From Galaxea fascicularis (Eukaryota > Cnidaria > Anthozoa > Scleractinia > Euphylliidae): a stretch of 64,000 bases of DNA. The position numbers and the translations under genes were made by a program. Under the pieces are notes generated by a model that was not told the DNA's origin, did not search any database, and saw nothing but the letters and a program-made list of their open reading frames with translations. Positions 37,411-46,859 of the stretch are shown piece after piece. Numbering within the stretch: position 1 is the first letter of the stretch; every line of letters starts with the position of its first letter. Location of the stretch: the NCBI GenBank assembly GCA_948470475.1, contig OX419347.1, positions 8,656,665 through 8,720,664 of the forward strand, in the 5' to 3' direction.

Positions 37411-38414
37411 ATGATACACAGCAGATTCGAGGTTGGCCCTCTACAAACCGTTCTCCATATTGGCGACCGATCTTTGAAATGATCGATTTGGCAGCTGAGC
37501 GTTGAAATGATACATTTTCAAGAAACAAAAGTGCTGGTTGCCATGAAGTCTTCAAGTAACCTCACTTCACTGAGTATAAACTACGACTATCCGCACTATC
37601 CCGATTCTGATCCGATTCTTCCAGAATCTCTTCACGTTAAAACTAAAGTCAAAATTTAGACGTGACCTCAGTTTTCTGTCTAGTCATTATTGAGATACCT
37701 ATCAGTCATTCCGGGATGCAACACGTGTTTTTCCTCTGGTTGCTCTTCTCTGTCGTTGTGACTTGGCTCCGCAATGTGTTCTCGTGGGTCAATAGTGTCA
37801 TCCGTCACATAGTTACCAGCCTATCACCAGCAAAGTACATTTCCTCATTACTAATCAACACTTGGGTCACTTATTTCTGTTATCAAGAGAACCCGGGCGT
37901 GAGGCACCTTAGATCATCAATGTCGTAAACTTGGAGGGGTGGTTTTGGGTGGAAAAGTACACTACATCTGATAATCAATCTTATAATTATAAAACCAATG
38001 AATGAATTTGCTTTGTGTCGGGTCGTTTGTCAAGGGAATAACTGATTGTTTACGAAAAGTGCTTGTGTTCGGATTAGTCCGGTAGGAAAGTAGATATTGC
38101 ATCTATTCACCTCACACATCATTAAGATATTAAGATTTTTCAATCTGCTTGAAAGTGGGCAATATCAAAACCTATCTATACCTTACATTGTCCAGTTTTC
38201 AAACCTTGAGTTGAAAGACATTTGCAAGTTCCACGGTGGAAGAACGTCTCGTTGTTGTAAGAGAAGATGACGTCAAAAAACACTTAAAATCGCCATCCTT
38301 CACATACTCACAGAGCGAAACAACACTGAAGTGGGAAAATAAGCAGAGCAACAGCTTTTGGACTTAAACTGTTCCTCAATATCTTCTTGAAAACCTCTAC
38401 CTAAAGTTGTGAAC
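37411..38414. other. gene-free stretch
   Basis: No exon that can be joined to a neighbour was found. If carboxypeptidase A has a further 3' exon it should lie here or to the left on the minus strand; none could be identified by eye. Confidence 0.4.
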
Positions 38415-41400
38415 CTACATTTGTTTTTCAGGAATACTCACCATAACCCTGTCCAATAAGTCATCTTCGTTTGTCACAAATGACGGCTGTGTTTCATCCA
38501 GTTGGTTTGGCTTCAGAGTAAAGTTTAGTACCTGTCCTTCTGAGGCATGCAATTCTACCAGGTGAGTTTGAGGTTGGTAACCGTTTGCTGTGGCTGTGAT
38601 TTCGTAAGAGCCTGGTACGAGCAGGCGCCAGTAATCTCCATCCTTAGATGAAGTGACGTCATGACGACGATCGGCGACGCTAATGGTTGCATCAGAGAGA
38701 GGCTCACCTTTGGTGTTTTTCACGAATCCTTTGACACCATAATGCACCTAAAACACAAGAAAAATAATAATAATAATAATAATAACTTTATTTCAGTCTC
38801 AAATCGTTCTAGCTGAACACGAGTGCTCTACTAATTGGGGAGACTGTAAACCAAATAAATTCGAAATTAAATCAAATGTTGGTTTTTGAGGAGAGGGGAA
38901 AACCGGAGCACCCGGAGAAAAACCTCTCGGAGCAGAGTAGAAAACCAACAAACTCAGCCCACTTATGACGCCGAGTCCGGGAATCGAACCCGGGACACAT
39001 TTGGTGGAAGGCGATCGCTCTCACCACTGCGCCAACCCTACTCCCCAAGCTACATCAACAGCGCACAGAACATACACCACAGGGACATTGATAGGACGGC
39101 TGATAGTAAACGGCGCCTCTGGCTGCCACTATTATCTCATTTGATCTCCTCTCAGGTTTTAAAAGGTGTTTACCTTTAACTTAAAGTGTTAAAAACTTTG
39201 AAGGGATTCTGATTAAAACGAAAACCCTTACAAAAGCCGTAAGCAACGCGTTCTTTTATGAGTTAATAGGGAGTTTAAGATACGGTCACTACGGACTACG
39301 GACTACGGTAATACACGGCGAGGACCTGGTTCGAGATTTACTGCGCATGCTCGATAGCACGTGGGTTTCGTAGTTCGTCGTGTGGTTGCACGCTACGGGG
39401 AGTAGTCGAGGAGATTCGCGTAGTGAGGACTACGTAAGTATTTTTTGGCCGATTTTTGACCAGTTTTGTTTTCTAAACGCTACTTTTATGTTGAACAGCC
39501 TTTAGGCAATTAAACTTGAGCGAAAAAGAAGTAAAAAATCGCATTTTTTTCTGTTTCTGGTCCTGATTACTGACGCCCTTTGAATTCTGTTATATCTACA
39601 ACAGTGTGTTTACAAGCAGATAAGGATGTCAACAGGAGATGAAAGCAGGTAATTCACTTTCTTTTTCTACTTTTCAAAGGTGAACTGCGAACTTTGTTGG
39701 AAGTATGTACTTTTTCAAAATCAAAATAGATTCTAAAAGCTTTTACAGGGTTCGTACAGGTCATGGAAAGCCTGGAAAGTCATGAAATGTCCAGGCATTG
39801 AAAGTCATGGAATTTAATTGTCGATCATTGAAAGTCATGGAAAATTGAAGTTATGTTTGCTGGACTAGTTCGTGCACACACCAAAATAAGGACCAAAAGA
39901 CATAATTAAACGGCTTTTAGAAATGGCACATACAGCTGTATGGTGGACACTAAAGTGTCATCTGTTGAACTGAACGAGGTAAATACACTAAAACAAGGAT
40001 AGTTTTGAAAATTTTCTTAAGTGACAGCTATAACCAAAGTCATGGAAGACTGGAAAAGGTCATGGAAAAAGTCATGGAAAGTCATGGAATTTGAAGGGCT
40101 CAAAAGAGTACGAACCGGAAAAAAAAAACGGAAACTTCATCGTCAATCATGACACTGACTGGGTATTTTTTTGTCCCTTTAGTGTGTGCTCCAGTGGCCA
40201 GTCAGCCGTCTCTGTTCGAACAAAGTAAGCTCACATTTCTGAAAATGGCATTTGTATAAATCGTTTTTCAAATGCTCATACGTTAATTTATATACTGGTT
40301 TTGTGTCCTAAAAATAGGCTGATTAGATTGATATGCAGGAGGAGTTGAAGCTTGAGAAGGGAATTTAATGGAGAACTATGGTGAATCGAAATCTGATACA
40401 ATGACCAAATTGAGAGTCTTATGTTTACTTTGGATTTAAAATTAATGTTTTTTTGGAATTTAACCTTGTTTCCCAAATAAAATAATTTACTGACTGGAGA
40501 CAGCAGCCTAAGGACAGCTTTTTATGGTGTTATTGATCAACAGGTGATAAAACATTGGCAGAATGCAATTTTATATTAAGAAAATATTTTTGATGCTACG
40601 TATTAATTTTATAAAATATGTTCCTTTTTAGTGGGCCGTTTCGTTGGAATGAAGCAAAAAATACTCTGCTCCTTCGGGAGTTATACTCCTCGGAGCCATT
40701 TCTGTACAAAGTGGGCAGCAAGGAAGCTGGCCAGAAATGGACAGAAGTAGCCGAAAAACTAAACTGCTTCAGTCTTTTTAGAGACATGCCTCGGGATCAG
40801 CGAAGCGTGAGAGAACAATTTAACAAGCTGTTAAAAGATTACAAGAACAAGAAAAACAAAGAAGAAAAAGCAAGTGGGATCAACCCTGATCCACCAACAG
40901 AAAACGAAACATTGCTTGAGGAAATAGTTGAGGCCATGGAGTCAACAACACTTCGTGTAGGAAATGCAAACAGCAAAAAAGATGACCAGAAGAGGAAGGA
41001 TGCACTTGCATGTAGAGATAAAGCCATGACCACGTGGGCAAAGGCTGGAGCAAGTGGTGAAGCCTCTGATTCTGGGGAAGAAAGTGCCACAGAGAAGAAG
41101 ACTGTACAGATAAGACGAAGAAAAAGAAGAGCTAGTTCTGATCCTTTCCAGTATTTAGCAGAGAAAACAGCTAAGGAAACAGACCTCAGAAAAGAAGAGC
41201 TGGATCTTCAAAGACAGCAGCTGCAACTTCAGGCTGAGCAGCAAAAAGAGCAATTCAAAGTGCAACAAGAGCAGATGAAACAAATGATGCAAAGTCAGAT
41301 GAACACACAAAACCTTGTTCTTGCTCTGGTACAGAAACTTACAAAGTGATAACATTTAAGAGTTTTGTTGTTTGAGAGCTTGGCTGTTTTGCCATCCCAT

Positions 41401-44400
41401 ACATTCAATTTAAAGGAGCATTTTGCATTTTTTGAGACTCTAATACGTTGTTGTTTGTTTCACAGAACCTTTAACAAACTGTTACATTTTTCTATTAGTT
41501 ATCAGAAAATTCCCCCAAAATACATAAGCATGTGTGGTGAACTTTGTTTGGTGAATTGTTGTAAGTAGAAACAAGAAAAAGGATAACTTGTTTATTGTTC
41601 ATGTTTTCCATAATACAGGAATTTAATATTTTTTACCAAAATGGTCATGAAATTATTATTTCTTTGACGGTTTGGATCCATTATCTTTTTCATACAGGAA
41701 TTAAGTTAACAGTGAATAGTCACAATATTAGTTGATAGTAAAGTTGTTGCACATACCGTAGATGATTACCATGGCAACTGCATACTTAACTCCAAGGTTT
41801 AACAACTTCATTCCATTACAAAAACATAAACTTAGTGTCAATCAGAGTTTTCTGTGCCCTCCCTTCCCGGTTCAGACCCCCTCCTTGACCCAACATCCAG
41901 CAAGCAAAGACAACTCTGACCAATGTTTTAAAATCTGATTAGCACTTCATAAGAACTTCATGGGTTATACGAAAAGACCGCTTTGTCCTGGATTTGAGTG
42001 AACATTTGTTTTATTCTTTTTTTAAGCCTTGCTGCTTTCTCTTTTTAAATTTCTTTTTGACGGACTGAAGACTCACCAGACACTAGCAGTAATCTTGCAT
42101 GAAAAAATAAACCTGAAATCCTGGATAAGCTGCTAGAACAACCTGATATATTTTGTAACTTGGCATCGGGCTCACACATCTCTACTTGATATACTGTGAT
42201 GCCATTAGGCCAAATAGTCTTGAACAGTTGGTGGATCGAGTTGAAAATGTGTTGATGTTGTGTTACCATAAAGGCAGGTGAGAATATTTCTAAACAGTGC
42301 GGACACTATATACTGCTTTCCAACTGCGCTTAATCCTAACTTTAAGTTTTTCTTGAAATCTAAGAACTTGAACGAGTTGGAGATATCGCCAAATAGCCAT
42401 TCCACCGAAGCTCTAACAGAACTCATTGCTGCATTAAATACTTCCATATCGGCTGTAAATACTGGGACCTCCCCTATTCGGTAAGGGGCCATTAAATGAG
42501 GACGAAGAGGGTAAGCTGGGTCTCCATAGAGACATAGGACGTCCCCCCTTGGACTGTAAGCTTCTCTTTCAAGCGTTTGCAGCAGGCCAGAGTCTTTAAG
42601 CATCCCTGCATCGTGGCGTGCACCCTCCACCGGACCATAAAGATTTGCTATCAAACCATTTGGCAGTACTACGGATTGAAATTTTAGCGCATGAACACGC
42701 TTGTGCCCGTTGTATACAACGCGCTGTTTTTCTCCAGGGCGACATATGGGGCGAACCGTGCCGTCAATGAAACCAAAACAATTGGTAAGTGGACTTCCTT
42801 GTCTTGTTATAGCACAGGCGTATTCTTGAACGCAAGCAGGGGTAAGAAATGGCAGATTCCAAGAAGTTAAACGAAACCCATGTTCATTAAAAACCCAATC
42901 AAGTACCGTGTTGGCGATCATGCAGAGCTCTGGCACCGGACGTCCAAAACTTGAAATTAAATCGAAATAGCGGCATGGGTATGCTAATCGTTTTAGGAGT
43001 AAACAAAGTCCTTCTAAGCCACTGCAAACTGTTCCCTGTGGGCACTTGAAACTCGCTGGAATCCGCAATGCGTTCAATAAAATCGGAATATCATCCTTGG
43101 CCACCCTGAAGTGAGCTTCGCACTCGCAAGAGTCGAACACATCCAAACAGAATGGATCAAAATTCCAGTACGGAAATGAAGGATTAACGGGTTGGTAATA
43201 ATCGTAAAGAACTATAAACTCTTCATCATCCAGAAAACCATCCGCATAAGCGATTAAAAGGGCGTTTCTAGCATCTTCGAAAGACATTTTTTTTCGATTT
43301 TTTTTCCAAGTGCAGCCGTAGTCCGTAGTCGTGTTGTCACGATCTTAACGTCAAACAACACTCCAATTTTCGCGCCTTTTTAGCGTAGTCGGCCCAGTCC
43401 ACGCGTGGCTTGGACTTTCACACCCAGACGTAGTCCGTAGTCCGTAGTGACCGTATCTTAAACTCCCTAATAACGAGAGTGTGGCACGACTACACTAAAA
43501 CACTTGCTTGCTAGGCCAAAACAAGATGAACGGACAATAGCAGATGTAAATGAATAAACAAAAAGGAAGAAACTGGACAACAAGCTTAATAGATATATAA
43601 TAACAACAACAATAGGTCATGAACATTTCATCAAAATTTCTTGTTCAAGCATGAATGAATTAGAAATTGTGCCGATGGGCTGAAACATTCCTGTTTAAAG
43701 CGGTTGTAATGGGAAAAAACCCTTAAATTTTCAATAAAGTACCTTCCTGCTGTTTTCATCAAGCAAGCCGTTGTTATGACAACGAAGTCCAAATTATCTC
43801 CGCGCCTTATCAAAGTTTGCATTTTGAATATTTAACGTGGCTCCAAACCGATGCTACCTTTGTGGTTGAATCAAACAATCCTTGGTGCACAAGCTATGTT
43901 TTTTTCCATTCAATAGGTTACCATAGCAACACTATAAAATGTTAGAAAAGTCTTTCATTTTAGCTTCAGGGAACAATGATCGACTTAAATTCAACCTCAG
44001 AGACCCCTACTTTTTATTGTTGAAAAATAATATAGGCGAGAATTTGGCTTATGACCTGCACCCTACGACTTGTAATCCAAAAAGGCTAGAGTTGTTATCG
44101 TAAAGTGTGAGACATACCTGCTGCATGAGCTCAATCAAAGCCTTTCTGTTATCAATCCAATAATTCTGTAAGTTGCTTTCTTTAGGGAACCTATCACAAC
44201 CGAGCTCCAGGGTTATTTCAAAGCAGTTTGAGTGCACGTAGTTATAGTCTTGCATGCCCCCTGACAGGCTCGACCAGCTGGCACCATTCGTAATGCCATC
44301 TATGAAGTGTTCTTCTTTTTGGTCGGTACAGTTCCATTTAGGGTTGGCCAAGTGCATTACAGGGTGCCCCTGTTTGCAAAGATACCACTGGTTAAAACTA

Positions 44401-45844
44401 TGTTATTACTTACACTGGCACTTAACGAAACGTTCAGACAGATAGTAGATGAGGGAGGCCATACTATCACCGTATTGTAATACAGTGGACTATAGGGGCT
44501 GACAAAGACTGTCTCACGGTGAATAAGATATTCCGTTGCTGTTTCAGTTAAAATACACGAGAAATTTTTTTTTTGCGATGTTCCCGATAACATTGTTTAT
44601 ACATGTCTCAAACTTCATTGAATATTTATCAATCAATCTTTACAGACATTGACAGCTTGGAAAGGTCGATGCCCGGTATAATTAGCATTAAACTGACGGG
44701 TACACTCAGACTGAACAGGGCTCATATTGTTGGTTTCCGAGATGCCCAGGCTTCCCTGAAAATACGGACTGGTCACGTACTGATTCTAATGGGTTGTAAT
44801 TTCGAAACAAACACGATTTTAAGAATTTATTTTGTATGAATTCAATAGTACGCACTATAGCGCTTTCTTTCCACTAGAGATATCCTTTGCTCTAGCAGAA
44901 AAAAAAGTAAAGGAGCCGTTCGTCAAACCTTTCTGGAGGTAACATTTTTGGTCCTTGAACATTTTTGGTCTTGTTTACCGGCTCAATATTGTTACTTTAG
45001 AAAACTTCAAAAACTGCAAAAGCGTTCCTGGTAAAACTGATCCTTCCCCTACCTGTGAGTAAGTTTTTGCCAATCGCCTGAACACATCATCATCAGGGGT
45101 AGCACTGTACAGACTCTGTCCTGATGGTGAATCATCATAAGGATACAGAGCCACTAACGCCCCGCTGTGCAGACTTGCTGATAATACAAATGGATACTCT
45201 TCGATCCAGTCCATCACCGCTTTCACCTCGGCTTGTGGTGGACCAGTGGTACTGGGAAAGAATTGATCGGGAAAATTCCGGTTTAAGTCAATTCCGCGTG
45301 CGTTTCTTTTTCCAATTAGTTTATTTCCTTTGCCGCGTACAGCTGCCATTTCGTAACCATCCGGATTCATACTTGGTAGAATATGAATCCCTGTTGTATC
45401 TACAAGTTTCTTCACATCAGCATCACTTGCATAATTTTCACACAAGTACTTGATAAGTTGAAGTAGCAACTCTCGACCCAGGGCCTCATTGCCATGAATG
45501 TTACCGATGTACTTAACCTCAGGTTCTCCGGCTTCGTGCTTTCCCGGATTCTCTGAAATCTCCATCACCCATAACTTTCGGTTCTGAACGCTGTACCCAA
45601 TAGAGTACAGCCTGGTAATAGCCGGGTATTTCTTTGCGAAGTATTTCAAAAACCAGGTCATCTCCTCATAGTCGTGGTGTTTAAATTCGTCCACATTTAA
45701 GATGTCGAGGCTTTGACTGCTCGTTGATTCCTTCTGTTTGACGCCACCGTGAAACATGTCTAACACTCTTTTCAGCAAAGGAGTGTTGTTTACACTGTTA
45801 GCAGAAAGAATTAAGGCGAATACAAGAGATGGGACATAATACAT
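38415..45844 (-). CDS. secreted M14 (N/E subfamily) zinc carboxypeptidase, gene A
   Basis: Exons on the minus strand: 45844-45053 (264 aa), 44369-44118 (84 aa) and 38747-38442 (102 aa), all in phase 0. The chosen start gives a signal peptide ([18 protein letters not shown]); an upstream in-frame ATG at 45925 lacks one. Zinc ligands are H117 and E120 ([10 protein letters not shown]) and H226 (ASLHSGAL); substrate Arg is in [16 protein letters not shown]; the catalytic Glu is E319 (ITLELGC). Exon 3 is the transthyretin-like domain ([14 protein letters not shown] to FTLKPNQ). The family trims C-terminal Lys/Arg from peptides in the secretory path or outside the cell. After DRVM comes gtgagt, a good donor; if it is not used, translation stops 9 codons later at 38415. 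Intron 2 holds a SINE and a full Harbinger element. All key residues are present, so it looks active. Confidence 0.88.
38763..39046 (-). mobile_element. tRNA-derived SINE, family with ccggagaaaaacctctcgga body
   Basis: The minus-strand tRNA head (39046 to about 38968) begins ggggagtagggttggcgcag and has box B ggttcgattcc. The body holds aggtttttctccgggtgctc, and the 3' tail is (tta)n (38763-38786 on the + strand). A second copy lies at 48081-48356. It sits in intron 2 of carboxypeptidase A, a few bases upstream of the exon 3 acceptor. Confidence 0.85.
39269..39307 (+). repeat. Harbinger left TIR
   Basis: 39 bp, an exact inverse match to 43429-43467; contains two tandem ctacgga words. Confidence 0.95.
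39626..41349 (+). CDS. Harbinger Myb/SANT-like DNA-binding protein
   Basis: Three exons can be joined: 39626-39648 (ATG to agcag|gtaatt), 40183-40224 (ctttag|tgtgtg to caaa|gtaagc) and 40632-41349 (tttttag|tgggcc to stop). Phases agree throughout and give a 260-residue protein beginning MSTGDESS. Residues ~24-100 form a Myb/SANT-like domain ([18 protein letters not shown], then [14 protein letters not shown] and the [14 protein letters not shown] helix). Then come a charged linker with RRRKRR and a Gln/Glu/Leu-rich coiled coil (about 200-255). In Harbinger elements the Myb protein binds near the ends and brings the transposase into the nucleus. Intron 1 hosts a MITE. The splice model is inferred from the sequence; exon 3 is secure. 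Confidence 0.85.
39749..40116. mobile_element. MITE with ggttcgtac ends and tcatggaaag internal repeats
   Basis: ggttcgtac (39749-39757) is mirrored by gtacgaacc (40108-40116). The inside contains many copies of gtcatggaa/tggaaagtcatgg. It lies wholly within intron 1 of the Harbinger Myb gene, so it inserted after, or has travelled with, the Harbinger. No target duplication was found by eye. Confidence 0.7.
41350..42204. other. spacer between the convergent Harbinger genes
   Basis: AT-rich, with no open frame of note. It probably holds the 3' untranslated regions of both Harbinger genes. Confidence 0.5.
42205..43287 (-). CDS. Harbinger DDE transposase (HARBI1-like nuclease)
   Basis: An uninterrupted 360-residue frame from ATG at 43287. 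The catalytic acids are recognisable in order: D175 ([10 protein letters not shown]), D226 (GARHDAGML), D256 (YGDPAYPL) and E296 ([10 protein letters not shown]); the typical Harbinger pattern is IDGT, HD, GDxxYP and an R..vE..fG block. N-terminal residues 90-150 carry the helical region usual before the catalytic core. The length is close to that of other Harbinger nucleases (about 350 aa). It cuts and joins the element ends together with the Myb partner encoded opposite. No stops or frame breaks are present, so the protein could be active. Its start lies about 140 bp inside the right TIR. Confidence 0.93.
   Translation of the reverse strand: MSFEDARNALLIAYADGFLDDEEFIVLYDYYQPVNPSFPYWNFDPFCLDVFDSCECEAHFRVAKDDIPILLNALRIPASFKCPQGTVCSGLEGLCLLLKRLAYPCRYFDLISSFGRPVPELCMIANTVLDWVFNEHGFRLTSWNLPFLTPACVQEYACAITRQGSPLTNCFGFIDGTVRPICRPGEKQRVVYNGHKRVHALKFQSVVLPNGLIANLYGPVEGARHDAGMLKDSGLLQTLEREAYSPRGDVLCLYGDPAYPLRPHLMAPYRIGEVPVFTADMEVFNAAMSSVRASVEWLFGDISNSFKFLDFKKNLKLGLSAVGKQYIVSALFRNILTCLYGNTTSTHFQLDPPTVQDYLA
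43429..43467 (-). repeat. Harbinger right TIR
   Basis: 39 bp ending ccgtatcttaaactccc, the exact inverse of the left TIR. Confidence 0.95.
43473..44117 (-). other. remainder of carboxypeptidase A intron 2
   Basis: Intronic sequence between the Harbinger and exon 2; nothing further recognised. Confidence 0.5.
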
Positions 45845-46514
45845 GCTAACTTTTTGTCGACGGCAACGCAAAGGAAACTGTAAAATATCTCTCCCGCTTT
45901 CGCATGCAGTCCGTCTTATGGTCAAAACTATCCTCCCTTGAAATCTAAGCCCAAATTTGTTCTGGAAAACTGAAATCTAACTCCAAAATCTGGTTAGATC
46001 ATTTTTCCATTAACTGAACTTAAACGTTCCTCACACGCCTTTATTTAGATCTTACCCTCTCGTTTGGGGTGTGGTTGGAATAAACACTACCTTGTAACGC
46101 AAGCAATTTTTAGTGTTTAATCGTTCACAAAGGAAACAAGGGGTTATTTTGCTTTGAGAACAGGTTAGTAAAATCAGTTTTATTCTTGCTTATATAAACA
46201 TTTGTTTTTATTGGTGAAATCTTCCTTCTATTTGGTCCATATTTTCCAATGCAAAACTTGTTGACTGAAACACCATATTTCATCGGAACTAGAGATTTTA
46301 TGCAGCAAATTGGGTGTTAACTGTTGTTTGCCGATATTTGTTTCCTAAGTTTTCTGATGCCTTGGCCGTGCGCTAAAAGGTGAGCAGGTAGAATCTTTGA
46401 CCTGTCGTTTCACAGCAGGTGCTCTGTTTATTTCCAATTCAAACACCAAACAAACTGAAAATTGAAAGAGTTGTTTGACAGTCGTTGTTCCACGACAGAT
46501 GTACAAGAAATAAA

Positions 46515-46568
<54 letters not shown>

Positions 46569-46837
46569 GAAAGTCAACTTCAATTTTTTTAAGCAAAACC
46601 CATGGCATTTCAATAGAAATTCAAAACTGATGGGTAGAAACGGATATCATGTTGCTGCTGTCTGAATCATACGCTTATGTGCGACCATGATGCCATGTGA
46701 AACATGCAGATCATTGCTAAACTTTTTCAAGGTGTGGTGCTTTATTAGCCACTCCCACTGCTGATGTCAGAAAAATTGAACGCAAATTGACTGTTAACCA
46801 AAGACAACTGAATTGGAGCTTATTGTATGTTTTGTAG
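45845..46837. promoter_or_regulatory. shared upstream region of the divergent carboxypeptidase genes
   Basis: About 1 kb lies between the ATG of gene A (minus, 45844) and the first mapped exon of gene B (plus). It must contain both promoters or 5' untranslated exons. A TATA-like tatataaac on + lies near 46193. A ttttgtag acceptor (AG at 46836-46837) just before the gene B ATG suggests that gene B has a 5' untranslated exon further left. The (aat)n microsatellite at 46515-46567 lies inside. Confidence 0.45.
46515..46567. repeat. (aat)n microsatellite
   Basis: About 17 perfect taa/aat units. It produces spurious Ile- or Tyr-repeat open frames on both strands. Confidence 0.97.
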
Positions 46838-46859
46838 GTGTTCAGGAAGAACAATAGTG

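Larger units (their letters stand above)
39269..43467. mobile_element. complete Harbinger (PIF/Harbinger) DNA transposon
   Basis: 39-bp perfect terminal inverted repeats (gggagtttaagatacggtca and onward; 39269-39307 and 43429-43467) enclose a Myb/SANT protein gene on + and a DDE transposase gene on minus, arranged convergently. This two-gene content defines the Harbinger superfamily. Both ends are flanked by taata (39264-39268, 43468-43472). Harbinger normally duplicates 3 bp, and within this AT-rich flank aat would also serve. The transposase is intact and the Myb gene splices in frame, so the element could be autonomous. A smaller MITE lies inside (39749-40116). Confidence 0.93.

Noticed and set aside
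36222..38747. CAP-Gly exon as the last exon of carboxypeptidase A (a fusion protein)
   Set aside because: The exon 3 donor is phase 0 but the CAP-Gly exon needs two preceding bases; no bridging exon was found.
46345..46613. Poly-Tyr and poly-Ile open frames
   Set aside because: Translations of the (aat)n microsatellite.
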